From PNON01 sp963757065 (GTDB lineage: Bacteria; Chloroflexota; Anaerolineae; Anaerolineales; Anaerolineaceae), in the NCBI GenBank assembly GCA_963757065.1, contig CAVWQC010000008.1, positions 310,001 through 374,000 on the forward strand: a stretch of DNA of 64,000 nt, given 5' to 3'. Below are positions 27,091 through 36,314 of this stretch, in pieces. Below the pieces are notes generated by a model. It saw only the letters and a list, made by a program, of their open reading frames with translations. It had not been told where the DNA came from and did not search any database. How positions within the stretch are numbered: position 1 is the stretch's first letter; each line of letters begins with the position of its first letter. Position numbers and translations under genes: made by a program.

Positions 27091-27837
27091 TCAACTAGTT
27101 TGGAGCAGAGCGAATGATCGATTTCCTATTCCTTTAAACGCTTTGATCATTTCACCGACGGATGGTGATTCCATCTCAAAGCTACAACTACCCATAAATT
27201 CATTTAATCGATGAACATCCCCACTTTGAATCACAGGGAATCTTTTTATTTCGGGATGGAGCAAGGCGATTTTTTCTGCAGATATAAACCTGGAAATTTC
27301 AACAGCATCAAATTGTGCTCCTGGAGGAAAAAACCCCAACATATTGATTAATCCATATGCTTTTCTATCAACATGGGCTGGGATGGCAAGCCCGCCAAGT
27401 TTATGCACTTCCATAACTGCATCATCGAGCCCAAGATTAACTGATGCCAATAAAAGGCGAGGTTCGGTCTTAATAAAATCACCGGTTGCATCAACTACAA
27501 ACTGTTCACCAAAATGCTCCGGGTCGTTGTTTATCGATGGCAGTAAAGGATCGATCAATTGTTGTAATGCAAATACCTGCCTTGGCTTATCAAAAATACA
27601 TAAAAGATGCACTTCTTCCCGGGTTTGCAATTCCATGCCGGGTAAAATGGTAATTCCGGAATTTACAGCAGCATCCATTACGGCAGGAATGTTTGCAGTG
27701 CTGTTATGGTCAGTAATAGCAAGTAGATTAATGTCTAGATCAAGGGCAGATTGAATAATTAATGGAGGGATCATCTCCACTTCCGCACATGGTGAAAGTA
27801 CTGTGTGAACATGTAATTCTGCACGGTACTTATTCAT
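27091..27837 (-). CDS. PHP domain phosphoesterase
   Basis: A 248-residue PHP-fold protein with its metal-binding residues visible: ELHVHTVLSP (H-X-H), ITDHNS, GMELQT, AIPAHVDR and QSGDVHR. PHP proteins hydrolyse phosphate esters; this subgroup is repeatedly found beside DRTGG/CBS proteins and NuoE in hydrogenase clusters, without known substrate. Its stop lies 123 bp from the NuoE gene. Confidence 0.85.
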   Translation of the reverse strand: MNKYRAELHVHTVLSPCAEVEMIPPLIIQSALDLDINLLAITDHNSTANIPAVMDAAVNSGITILPGMELQTREEVHLLCIFDKPRQVFALQQLIDPLLPSINNDPEHFGEQFVVDATGDFIKTEPRLLLASVNLGLDDAVMEVHKLGGLAIPAHVDRKAYGLINMLGFFPPGAQFDAVEISRFISAEKIALLHPEIKRFPVIQSGDVHRLNEFMGSCSFEMESPSVGEMIKAFKGIGNRSFALLQTS

Positions 27838-27861
27838 GATTTATCCTAATTGCGGATATAG

Positions 27862-28203
27862 TTATCCCCGTAATCCGAGCTCCCAGATTTTACCGCAAAT
27901 ATCGAATGATTTTTCTGATGTAGATAATAAAGTAATTCCTTCGGTATTGGCTTTTTCTATGGTTTCAGGTTCGGGTTGTGCTCCTTCAGTAATGATAATT
28001 GCTGCGAGATCGAGTAAGGCTGCTACTGCGACAATATTTGTGTGGCACTGAAGTGTGATCCAAATACCCTGGTGGCCGGCACCTGCCATTACACAACTTA
28101 GCAAATCAGAGCAATATGCACTTGATGCTTGAATCGTCGAAAAGTCTTTTGAATTCGTAAGAATGGTCAATTGGTTTTTTTGAATGATATCTTGAAGGTT
28201 CAT
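27862..28203 (-). CDS. DRTGG-domain protein
   Basis: A 113-residue single-domain protein: an N-terminal DIIQKN...ILTNSKDF segment, the SDLLSCVMAGAGHQGIWIT core and AAIIITEGAQPEPETIEKA. DRTGG domains pair with CBS domains and may bind nucleotides. A similar gene lies at 29219, suggesting paralogues flanking the CBS-ATPase gene. Confidence 0.75.
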   Translation of the reverse strand: MNLQDIIQKNQLTILTNSKDFSTIQASSAYCSDLLSCVMAGAGHQGIWITLQCHTNIVAVAALLDLAAIIITEGAQPEPETIEKANTEGITLLSTSEKSFDICGKIWELGLRG

Positions 28204-28217
28204 TGATTATTCTCCAA

Positions 28218-29201
28218 TTATTGTGGTGAGATTTCTCCAAAACTATCCTGATCTTTTAGGAATAACTTCATCTTCAGGCGAGTCCCTTTTTCAAGGGTAA
28301 ATTCCAGTTTTATTTGATCCACACAACGCGAGATATTTACCAGCCCCATACCAGCTCCAAACCCCATTTCCCGAACTTGCTCGGATGCAGTGGAAAAACC
28401 GGGTTTCATCGCCAACTCGATATCTTTAATTCCAGGACCATCATCTATAGCTTCCATCGTAATTTGATGAGGTTCTATCTCAACTCTGATTATTCCGCCA
28501 TTCTTTGAATGTATGATCAAGTTTATTTCAGCTTCGTATATAGCGATTCCACACCTGCGGGCAATTTGAGGAGATGCTCCCAGACGCATTAATGCCCGTT
28601 TTATGTACGATGAAGCAGCCCCGCCATGCACGAAATCCCTGGGTTTGATGTTATATCTGAGGACGAGGCTGGTACGAGTGGAAATAATATCTTCAAATAA
28701 ATGACTGGCACGATAAACGCGAATTTCCTCCTGTTGAAATTCATTGGTCAATTTCTTAAGGAGACCCCTGGTTACGTCGCCTTTCGTAATGATTCCAACA
28801 AGTTTGTTATCAATATCCAACACTGGCAACCGTCCAATATTACTGTGCACAAATGTTTTCAATGCTTCGATCACCGGATCAAACTCTTTAACTGAAATCA
28901 CATTTCGCGACATGTATTTGCTGACAGGTGATTGTAGATCATATTCCCTTAAACAACGAATGAGGTCCTCAATGCTGAGAACCCCAACCAATTCTTCATC
29001 CTTTACAACCGGTGCACCAGAAATCCTTTTTGCACGGAATAGCTCAGAGACTTCTTCCATGGATGTCTCAGGTTGGATGATCAATATTTTGCTGGTCATC
29101 ACCTGGTTGATCTTTAGCTCATAGGCTAATTCTTCAACCTTCGAAATGTTATCAGCGATCTCATCTGTAATTACAATCCCCTTTTTATCGCTCTGATTCA
29201 T
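28218..29201 (-). CDS. CBS-pair protein with anti-sigma-like ATPase domain
   Basis: 327 residues. Two CBS repeats (about 31-155: QVMTSKILIIQPETSMEEV and SKYMSRNVISVKEFDPVIEAL) precede a GHKL ATPase domain (about 185-320: YEAEINLIIHSKNGG, DDGPGIKDIELAMKPGFSTA, GFGAGMGLVNI). CBS pairs usually sense adenine nucleotides; the ATPase resembles SpoIIAB/RsbW-type serine kinases. An adenylate-sensing regulator of the hydrogenase/formate operon is plausible but inferred. Confidence 0.8.
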   Translation of the reverse strand: MNQSDKKGIVITDEIADNISKVEELAYELKINQVMTSKILIIQPETSMEEVSELFRAKRISGAPVVKDEELVGVLSIEDLIRCLREYDLQSPVSKYMSRNVISVKEFDPVIEALKTFVHSNIGRLPVLDIDNKLVGIITKGDVTRGLLKKLTNEFQQEEIRVYRASHLFEDIISTRTSLVLRYNIKPRDFVHGGAASSYIKRALMRLGASPQIARRCGIAIYEAEINLIIHSKNGGIIRVEIEPHQITMEAIDDGPGIKDIELAMKPGFSTASEQVREMGFGAGMGLVNISRCVDQIKLEFTLEKGTRLKMKLFLKDQDSFGEISPQ

Positions 29202-29218
29202 TCGATCACTCCCGGGTA

Positions 29219-29599
29219 TTAATCGTCACAGGAACAAGGACCATCACCTACCGGACTCTCAAGTGATGGAAGTCCTGCCCTGAATAATCTTCCACATAAT
29301 TCAAAAGTTCCGTAAGGGGTAGAAATCAATGGAATACACTGCTCGTTAGCCAAATCTATTGTTTCCTGAGGAGGCCGTTTTCCTCGAACCACTACAATTG
29401 CCGCAACATCTGCCATTTGTGCAGTCCTGACCACCTGTGGATTGCATAAACCGGTCAATAGAACAGCATCAGGTTGGATGGAAGCAAGTACGTCACTCAT
29501 AAGGTCAGCTCCGCAGCCGCCTTTAATTTCACGATTAAGATCACACCCGTCGGAAATTAATGTTCCATCAATAATTGTAATTAATTCTTTTGTATTCAT
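29219..29599 (-). CDS. DRTGG-domain protein
   Basis: 126 residues resembling the gene at 27862: GCGADLMSDVLASIQPDAVLLTGLCNP, AAIVVVRGKRPPQETIDLA and GTFELCGRLFRAGL. The C-terminus carries extra cysteines (PCSCDD). It is the first gene of the leftward 20-kb block, downstream of a predicted promoter. Confidence 0.75.
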   Translation of the reverse strand: MNTKELITIIDGTLISDGCDLNREIKGGCGADLMSDVLASIQPDAVLLTGLCNPQVVRTAQMADVAAIVVVRGKRPPQETIDLANEQCIPLISTPYGTFELCGRLFRAGLPSLESPVGDGPCSCDD

Positions 29600-29646
29600 A
29601 ACAGATAGCCTATCAAACGCTAAATAAGTAATTTTTTCTTCTGGTT

Positions 29647-29674
29647 AGTATACAATAATAATAAAATATCTCAA
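29647..29674 (-). promoter_or_regulatory. Predicted promoter of the leftward formate/hydrogenase-type block
   Basis: Minus-strand TTGAGA (29669-29674), a 16-bp spacer and TATACT (29647-29652) lie about 50 bp upstream of the DRTGG gene, in the divergent gap with hisS. Confidence 0.5.
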
Positions 29675-29763
29675 TGGTATTAAATGTGCAATTTAGAAGG
29701 ATGATTGTAACATCATTGCATGTTAAAATTAGAAATTCCTAATAAAAGAAAGCAGCAAAAATT

Positions 29764-31029
29764 ATGAAACCTACCATTCAAGGAGTAAAAGGGGCGAGGG
29801 ATTTTTACCCGGAAGATATGGCTTTTCGATCGTGGCTGTACCAAAAGCTGGGAAAAATATCTAAAAGCTTCGGCTATCAGGAATATGATGGACCGTTCCT
29901 GGAGAAAATCGAACTCTATGCTGCAAAATCCGGGGAAGAACTGGTAAAAGAACAAAGTTTTGTTTTTCCCGATCGAAGTGGAGAGCTCATTACCTTACGC
30001 CCCGAACTAACCCCCAGCCTGGCAAGAATGGTTGCAACGCAGCAAAACGAGCTCATATTCCCAATAAGATGGTGGTCATTCGGCCCATTCTGGCGCTATG
30101 AAAGACCACAAAAAGGTCGTTCCAGGGAATTCTTTCAGTGGAATATTGATCTGATCGGTGTGAACTCCAGAGAAGCGGATGCAGAGATGTTGGCAATCGG
30201 ATGTACATTATTTAAAGAAATAGGATTAACCCCTGACCAGGTTGTTATCAATGTCAATAGTCGTGAGCTGATGGAATCAGAGATACTTAGGCTCGGTATC
30301 GAAAACAGCCAACTGCCATCTGTTTTCAAATTGATCGATAGAAAAGATAAAATGAGTCCAGAAAGTTGGAGGAACTATGCCATTGAGAATGGGATCAGTG
30401 AAGCCAATTTCACCGGGCTCAGTAATCTGCTGCAGAATAGCAATCTCTGGAAACAATCACCTGATCTTGTCAGAATATTTGAATTGGTTGAAGTATTAGG
30501 TGTTTCCGAATACATTCGCTATGATGCAGGCATCATCCGCGGGTTGGATTACTATACCGGGATAGTATTTGAAGCCAGGGATCTGGAAGGTGGCCGGGCA
30601 ATATTTGGTGGCGGAAGGTACGATAACCTGGTGGCTGATGTGGGCGGTCAACAGGCCGGGGGGATCGGTTTTGCCATGGGTGATGTGGTCCTTGGGCTGA
30701 CCCTGGAAAAATATGATCGATCACCAGAGGTGACAGTCAATCCCGCACAGGTATTGGTGACAGTTTTTAATGATTCCACGGTCGATAAGTCTAATGCCAT
30801 TGCAGCGAAACTCAGAGGAGCTGGAATTAATACGATCTGCTATCCAGAGGTAAGTAAACTGCCAAAACAATTCAAGTATGCCGACCGAAACGGCATAAAA
30901 TTTATCCTGGTTATTGGGCCGGATGAGATCGATAAAAGGACAGTGGTTGTCAAGAATCTATTGAATAGCACTCAGGAAGCGATCCCTGAAGGTGATTTGG
31001 TGAAATACCTTTTGGAAAAGTTCCAATAA
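29764..31029 (+). CDS. hisS: Histidyl-tRNA synthetase
   Basis: 421 residues, a normal HisRS length. Class II motifs: GARDFYPEDMAFRSWL at the start, motif 2 FGPFWRYERPQKGRSREFFQ, the His-A motif RGLDYYTGIVFEA, motif 3 GGGRYDNL with GGIGFAMG, and a C-terminal anticodon-binding domain with VLVTVFND. It charges tRNA-His. The frame is intact. Confidence 0.96.
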   Translation: MKPTIQGVKGARDFYPEDMAFRSWLYQKLGKISKSFGYQEYDGPFLEKIELYAAKSGEELVKEQSFVFPDRSGELITLRPELTPSLARMVATQQNELIFPIRWWSFGPFWRYERPQKGRSREFFQWNIDLIGVNSREADAEMLAIGCTLFKEIGLTPDQVVINVNSRELMESEILRLGIENSQLPSVFKLIDRKDKMSPESWRNYAIENGISEANFTGLSNLLQNSNLWKQSPDLVRIFELVEVLGVSEYIRYDAGIIRGLDYYTGIVFEARDLEGGRAIFGGGRYDNLVADVGGQQAGGIGFAMGDVVLGLTLEKYDRSPEVTVNPAQVLVTVFNDSTVDKSNAIAAKLRGAGINTICYPEVSKLPKQFKYADRNGIKFILVIGPDEIDKRTVVVKNLLNSTQEAIPEGDLVKYLLEKFQ

Positions 31030-31047
31030 GCACTCAAGTTTGTGTTG

Positions 31048-31118
31048 GTTGGATCGAGGGCGCAAACCCGAAATCCAACGCTTTTTCATTAGTCGGATTT
31101 CGCAGCGCTCTATCCGAC
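31048..31118. repeat. REP/BIME-like pair of inverted palindromic units
   Basis: Two imperfect palindromes lie head to head: 31048-31079 with arms GTTGGAT / ATCCAAC, and 31092-31118 with arms GTCGGAT / ATCCGAC. The second is close to the reverse complement of the first, so the pair can also form one long hairpin. An AATCCC / GGGATT mini-hairpin follows (31123-31136). It sits between the convergent hisS and epimerase genes, the usual site for such elements, and could also stop transcription. Confidence 0.6.
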
Positions 31119-31151
31119 CTACAAATCCCAAAGGGATTCTATTAAGTAGAA

Positions 31152-32171
31152 TTATTTATATCGTTCCCGAATCGCTGGAATAAGATAGTTATTGAATGAA
31201 TCAGCCTCGTTATATTCGGGCAGCCAGTTCCAATCTTTTCTGGCTGCTGAATCATCCAAGTCAGCCGGCCAGGAATCAACGATCCGCTGGCGGTTGGTAT
31301 CCGGTACAAAATCGATATTCGCATTCGGGAAGGCCTGGAGAACATATTTATAGAAATCCTGCGCAGTAGGGCTGAAACTGGTGACATTATAGACCAGTTG
31401 AGAAAGATCTTCCCTTGGAGCATTTTCCAACATGATCAGCGATTTGACTGCATCCGGCATGACCATGAATGGCAAGGTGGTATCCGGGCGGACAAAACAC
31501 TTATAGTGCAATCCCTGGGCTGCATAATGCAGCATTTCAGGTCCGTAATCACTGGTACCGCCAGTAGGTGTTGTAAAGGCACTGATCAAACCGGGGAACC
31601 GCAGGCAGCGGAAATCAACATGGTTTTCCTGATTAATTCCAGCAGCCAATTGTTTATAGTGCCGGCTGTAATAACGACCAAGATGTTCGCAATACAGCTT
31701 ATTACATCCATACATGGTAGTCGGGAAACACCAATTTTCTTCCGGGACTTTACCTGCTGACATTTTCGCTTCTACGGTAGGGAATCCATATGCAGCTATG
31801 GAACTAGGGTAAATGAATTTAACCGGGTTATTCTGCCACTGGGACTGTTCTACAGCCATCCTGAGGAGATTTAGTGTACCTTCCACGTTGATTCGATGCG
31901 CGGTTTCGGGATTATATTCGGCTTTGGTGGAGAGGATCGATGCGAGGTGATATATGGTAGTGATCTCATATTCACCAACCAGCCTTCCCAGAAGCATCTG
32001 GTCCATAATATCACCCTGGATGAATTGCAAACAGTGTTTGGTTATCTCCTCGTCAAGGGGCTGCACGTCTAAAGCAAGAATTGGGGTGGAGCAGTTACGA
32101 GAAAGGTATGAAATTAATCCATGCCCGATCTCACCGTTTGCACCTGTAATTAAGATCACTTCTTTTCTCAT
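31152..32171 (-). CDS. NAD-dependent epimerase/dehydratase (extended SDR, threonine dehydrogenase-like)
   Basis: 339 residues. It has the Rossmann motif TGANGEIGHGL, YHLASILSTKAE, the catalytic Ser region YPSSIAAYG and the YGCNKLYCE motif (Y-X3-K). LRFPGLIS and TSDYGPEMLHYAAQG resemble short-chain L-threonine 3-dehydrogenases and UDP-hexose epimerases. The substrate cannot be fixed from sequence alone. It is the only gene between the secF terminator and the convergent hisS. Confidence 0.82.
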   Translation of the reverse strand: MRKEVILITGANGEIGHGLISYLSRNCSTPILALDVQPLDEEITKHCLQFIQGDIMDQMLLGRLVGEYEITTIYHLASILSTKAEYNPETAHRINVEGTLNLLRMAVEQSQWQNNPVKFIYPSSIAAYGFPTVEAKMSAGKVPEENWCFPTTMYGCNKLYCEHLGRYYSRHYKQLAAGINQENHVDFRCLRFPGLISAFTTPTGGTSDYGPEMLHYAAQGLHYKCFVRPDTTLPFMVMPDAVKSLIMLENAPREDLSQLVYNVTSFSPTAQDFYKYVLQAFPNANIDFVPDTNRQRIVDSWPADLDDSAARKDWNWLPEYNEADSFNNYLIPAIRERYK

Positions 32172-32190
32172 CAGCAGTCTCCTTTTAGAA

Positions 32191-32230
32191 AAATAATGGG
32201 TTCCGAGAATTCACTCAGAGCCCATTTATT
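32191..32230 (-). terminator. Rho-independent terminator after secF
   Basis: AAATAATGGG (32191-32200) pairs with CCCATTTATT (32221-32230) with further internal pairing. On the minus strand the stem is followed by a T-rich tail, so it ends the leftward secD-secF transcript. Confidence 0.7.
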
Positions 32231-32316
32231 CAATTGCACATCATTACCTGCGAATTGCCGCAGTTGTTATCAATAACAGGTAAGTATGATGATCCATGAT
32301 CGGTTTTTGCATCAGA

Positions 32317-33234
32317 TTATGCTGGAAGGCTTTCCTTCTTTTTGAACCAGGTTTTCCATTCCTTATTTTCCCAGACCACCAAAATCGGGGAAGCATTGAA
32401 GATCGAGGAATACGTTCCGCTGAATACACCGATGAGGAGGATAAGAACGAAGTGCCTGATGGTCACACCACCAAACAGGGTTAGCGCCAATAAAGTCAGC
32501 ATGACGGTGAGAGATGTGTTTATGGATCTATCCATGGTTTGAACAACAGAATGGTTGACAACTGTCTCGAACGGCAGTTTGCGGTAGATCGAAGAGTTTT
32601 CACGAATTCGGTCAAAAACAACGATCGTATCATGAACGGAGAAACCGATCACTGTGAGAAGGGCGGTTAAGAAGAGTGAATCAACTTCCCAGCCCAGAAA
32701 ATGGCATAATATTGCTTCAATTCCTACAACGACAAGGACATCATGCAGCATGGCGATGATGGCTGCTGTTCCAAATCGAAATGCGTGGGGAACACCTCTA
32801 AATGCAAATGTAATGTAAATGAGGATTGCCAGTGCAGCAGCCCCAACTGCACCTGCAGCACGGGTTGCTACTTCCTGACCTATGGAAGGTCCAACTGTGT
32901 CAAATCGCAGTAAAGTGACAGTAGTGCTGAATTTTGAATTGATCTCGTTCACAATTTGAGTTTTGGTTACTTCAGAAATTTCTTTTGAACGAATTACCAC
33001 AACTCCATTTTCAGAACTTTGCACCTGTGGATCATTGACACCTTGAGAATTATAAACAGCAATGATTTCCGCAGGCAGGGGTGCTTGTTCGTTAGGGAAT
33101 TGGATTTCAAGCATCGATCCACCGGTAAAATCTATTGCCAGCGGAAGTTTCCAGAAAATCAAAGCCAGAATTCCAGGAATGATCACGATCAATGAAATGG
33201 CAAAAAACAAATAGCGTCGTTTAATAATATTCAT
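32317..33234 (-). CDS. secF: Protein translocase subunit SecF
   Basis: 305 residues with six hydrophobic segments. It has IDFTGGSMLEIQF after the first one, then the SecF motifs IAMLHDVLVVVG and GFSVHDTIVVFDRIRE, and NTSLTVMLTLLAL. With SecD it uses proton motive force to help preprotein release. The ATG at 33234 has AGGAG upstream and is preferred over the GTG at 33255 that overlaps secD. Confidence 0.93.
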   Translation of the reverse strand: MNIIKRRYLFFAISLIVIIPGILALIFWKLPLAIDFTGGSMLEIQFPNEQAPLPAEIIAVYNSQGVNDPQVQSSENGVVVIRSKEISEVTKTQIVNEINSKFSTTVTLLRFDTVGPSIGQEVATRAAGAVGAAALAILIYITFAFRGVPHAFRFGTAAIIAMLHDVLVVVGIEAILCHFLGWEVDSLFLTALLTVIGFSVHDTIVVFDRIRENSSIYRKLPFETVVNHSVVQTMDRSINTSLTVMLTLLALTLFGGVTIRHFVLILLIGVFSGTYSSIFNASPILVVWENKEWKTWFKKKESLPA

Positions 33235-33244
33235 CGGTTTTCTC

Positions 33245-34633
33245 CTACAGACCAAACCACTTATTGTGGCCAGTTAGCTTTAGATTATCAAGCGTAATAT
33301 GTAAGAATGTCCTGGTAACGATGATAGCCGTGAACATACTTACAAGAACACCAAGGGCAAGGGTAAGTGAGAAACCCTTCACCAGGCTGGCACCAAATGT
33401 ACTGCCAAACCAGAAAAGAATGACACACGTGATCAGGGTGGAGATATTTGAATCACGGATGGAAGACCAGGCACGTTTCCAACCCAGGTCAACAGCCTGC
33501 TTAAGAGTTCGTCCAGCGAGCAATTCTTCCTTTAGTCTTTCAAATATGAGGATGTTCGCATCGACTGCCATACCTATACTCAAGACAAAGCCAGCGATAC
33601 CCGGAAGAGTGAGTGTGACAGGGATAAGACGGAAAAGCGCATAGGTGATCAGTGCATAAATAATAAGCGCGAGGTCAGCCAGTAAACCCGGAAGCCGATA
33701 ATACAAGGCCATAAACAACATTACGATGGACAGACCGATTGCGCCGGCAATCAGACTCTTTCGAACAGAATCCTGTCCAAGTGTTGGACCAACAGCCTGA
33801 CTTTGGACAACTTTAAGGGAATTGGGAGGGAACCGTAGCGTAATTGAATAGCCAGGTTATTGGCACTTTCCTCGGTAAAGCTGCCGGAGATCGAGCCGGA
33901 TCCTTCAGTTATGGCGTTCTTAATTACAGGAACAGATATTAGTTTTTTATCCAGACTAATAGCCAGGTATTTACCAATATTTTTTGATGTATATTCGGAG
34001 AAAACAGTTTTTCCATCATCTGAAAGGACAAAGCTTATATAATATTCACCGGTAACAGTGTCACGGCCGACACCGACTTCTTTTAAGTCCGCACCTGTCA
34101 TGACGGAATGGTAAATCTTATCTTCAGGCGCTACTGATGTTGCGGTTGCAGCACCATCCACTGGTGTGGCTGCAGCTGTAGGAGTTGGAACTGACTTCAG
34201 TAGTTCCAGTGCCAGAATCTGTCTTTACAACAGATCCTTCTGGTAGAGGTGTGTCTCCCATATCCAGGAATTCAAGTTCACCAGTCTGTTTTAATACCGC
34301 AATTACCTCACTGGTGTTCGTTAATCCAGGGAATTCTCCAACAATACGACGATTCCCTGCAATCTGGAAGACGACTTCACTTACACCCAAACCGTTACTT
34401 CGATTTTCCAGGATCAGTTTGGCATCCTGTAAAGCCTGGGGATCTACCACATAGTCTGCGGGTTTATCGACTTCCATTAACACTTGTAAGCCACCCTGTA
34501 GGTCCAAACCTAGTTTTGTTTCAAGAGACCTTGAAAAAGAGCCGATCTGAATGGAGGGCGTAACATCTATCCAGATTACTAAAGCTACCAAGGCCAAGAT
34601 CAATAAAAAAATATAATTATTTCGTCGATCCAT
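33245..34633 (-). CDS. secD: Protein translocase subunit SecD, two frame breaks
   Basis: About 462 residues after joining three frames. Part 1 (34633 to about 34200) has an N-terminal membrane helix, TKLGLDLQGGLQVLMEV and NRRIVGEFPGL. Part 2 (to about 33820) has the periplasmic domain with GRDTVTGEYYISFVLSDDG and LAIQLRYGSLPIPLK. Part 3 has the membrane domain: VGPTLGQDSVRKSLIAGAIG, LTLPGIAGFVLSIGMAVDANILIFERLKEEL and STFGASLVKGFSLTLALG. Breaks lie near 34195-34200 (+1) and 33815-33823 (-1, in a C run). They cancel in overall frame. As secD is normally essential, sequence error is likely. Confidence 0.9.
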
Positions 34634-34723
34634 TTTGCTTTTTCTCCTCTAATTCACACAAATGCCAGCGATGGCTGGCTTGTGAAAATATTATACTCTT
34701 ATTGGGAATGAGTGAACAGGGAT

Positions 34724-35110
34724 TCATTTGTCCAGGATGTCTTCATGCAATAACCCTTTTTGGATTAAAAACGAGAGAACAAGCTTTTCTATGGATTCAG
34801 GTGACAGATCATCGGTATCGATATGCAAATCTGCATGTTCATTCGCATGTCGTAGCCGATAAAGCTGTTCCTGGAATTCCAATGATGTCCAATCCAGGTT
34901 ACTTCGCTTTATGGTTGTTAGATAGGAAACATTCAAGAAAATTAATATATCCGGTTGGGTAATTATTTCCCACATTGCTGGTACATAGGAATGCTCTTGC
35001 GCGATATGCCTGGCATTAATTCCTATTTGGGACAATCGATTAACCAGGGTAGATTTTCCGGATGCGCAAGGTCCCACAACTCCAATGAGGGGCTTACGGG
35101 ATCTTTCCAT
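34724..35110 (-). CDS. P-loop nucleoside/adenylate kinase-like protein
   Basis: A 128-residue P-loop protein with Walker A GVVGPCASGKSTLVNRL near the start. LIFLNVSYLTTIKRSN resembles the Rossmann core of small kinases. The C-terminus has DLHIDTDDLSPESIEKLV, typical of cytidylate/shikimate-kinase-like AAA_17 proteins. The substrate is unknown. It abuts the PP2C gene, probably in one transcript. Confidence 0.75.
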   Translation of the reverse strand: MERSRKPLIGVVGPCASGKSTLVNRLSQIGINARHIAQEHSYVPAMWEIITQPDILIFLNVSYLTTIKRSNLDWTSLEFQEQLYRLRHANEHADLHIDTDDLSPESIEKLVLSFLIQKGLLHEDILDK

Positions 35111-35827
35111 TTATTGATATATATCAGGGACAGGCAGCCTGACCAGCATTCTTCGTACTTGATCACCGACATTTTGGACGACCCTTAATACCACGACGCT
35201 AATATCATCCATCGGTCTGCCATCGTCCAGTTTTAAGGCCTGACTCAATAATGAATCAGCAAGGTATTGAGGTGTTGGTTGTTGGTCTTCCAACAAGGCT
35301 TCCAAGGTGGTACAGATATCCAGGGATGTACCTTTCCGACCACCAGCTGTAGTGAGACCGTCTGTGAACATTACAGCAGTTAACCCATTTTGAATACCAA
35401 CCTCACTGATGGAAGGTCGAATATTCCTGCTTGTGCCTATTGATTGACTGGCCTGTGCTAGAGCATCGACTGTTTCACCGAGCGCTATGAATACGGGTTC
35501 AGGATTATTGCGTGTGATTACAAGAGTTTTTGTATTAAGGTCAATGGAAAAAATATTTAGGCAAGCTGATACTTTGCCACTTTTTTCAGTGAATAAATAA
35601 TCTGACGCAGCCCTCGCTGCTGCACCATCCCGGACACCTTCAGCTAATAACGATATCACTTTACGTACTACCAGCGTGGAAACTGCTTTCGCTCCATGAC
35701 CCGATGTTTGTCCATCGGCTAGTACAACGGAAAGACCCCCGTTCGGGCGCTCGACAACTTCCAAAGTGTCTCCACTTTCCGATGTTGCGTATTTATTTAT
35801 CTTTGCAACCGCTATTTGAATTTCCAT
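35111..35827 (-). CDS. PP2C-type protein phosphatase (SpoIIE/RsbU-like)
   Basis: 238 residues with the PP2C/SpoIIE fold. Metal-binding motif positions are seen in VVLADGQTSGHGAKAVS, VMFTDGLTTAGGRKG and GRPMDDISVVVLRV. It lacks extra sensor domains. Such phosphatases dephosphorylate anti-sigma antagonists or other Ser/Thr phosphoproteins. The nearest possible kinase in the window is the CBS-ATPase at 28218, but no direct link is visible. Confidence 0.85.
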   Translation of the reverse strand: MEIQIAVAKINKYATSESGDTLEVVERPNGGLSVVLADGQTSGHGAKAVSTLVVRKVISLLAEGVRDGAAARAASDYLFTEKSGKVSACLNIFSIDLNTKTLVITRNNPEPVFIALGETVDALAQASQSIGTSRNIRPSISEVGIQNGLTAVMFTDGLTTAGGRKGTSLDICTTLEALLEDQQPTPQYLADSLLSQALKLDDGRPMDDISVVVLRVVQNVGDQVRRMLVRLPVPDIYQ

Positions 35828-35858
35828 AGATATATTCTACAATAAAGAATGACAATTA

Positions 35859-35884
35859 ATGCATCAAATTAAATAATGATGCAT
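35859..35884. promoter_or_regulatory. Inverted repeat upstream of thioredoxin gene
   Basis: ATGCATC (35859-35865) and GATGCAT (35878-35884) form a perfect 7-bp inverted repeat with a 12-bp AT-rich spacer, in the divergent gap between the phosphatase and the thioredoxin gene. It could be an operator or a short hairpin in the leader. Confidence 0.4.
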
Positions 35885-35935
35885 CTATATTATTAATAAA
35901 AAAAACTATTGGAATTATTAATTTAAGGAGTAAAG

Positions 35936-36280
35936 ATGAATGAACCAGTTCATGTAAGTGATGCAGCTTTTGAAAAAACTATACTTCAATCCACAATACC
36001 AGTTATTGTAGATTTTTGGGCACCCTGGTGCACGCCTTGTAAAATGGTAGCCCCGGTTCTCGATAAATTGGCAAAAGAATATGATGGAAAATTGTTAATT
36101 GCCAAAGTAAATACAGATGACAACCCGGAATGGGCAGGAAAATATGGGGTGCAAGGAATTCCGACGATGCTATTTGTCGCAAATGGCAAGATCGTTCATC
36201 GGCAGGTAGGAGCACTCCCTGAAGGATTGATCCGGGACGCAGTAGGACAATTTTTAGAAGCAGTCGGTGTAGTTAAATAA
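35936..36280 (+). CDS. trxA: Thioredoxin
   Basis: A 114-residue thioredoxin with FWAPWCTPCKM (active site C-T-P-C rather than the classic C-G-P-C), the cis-proline motif GIPTMLF, and the NTDDNPEWAGKYGVQ segment. It reduces protein disulfides in the cytoplasm. AAGGAG precedes the ATG. Confidence 0.93.
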   Translation: MNEPVHVSDAAFEKTILQSTIPVIVDFWAPWCTPCKMVAPVLDKLAKEYDGKLLIAKVNTDDNPEWAGKYGVQGIPTMLFVANGKIVHRQVGALPEGLIRDAVGQFLEAVGVVK

Positions 36281-36314
36281 TAGAGCTGTACGAAATAGAT
36301 AATCCTATCAACAG

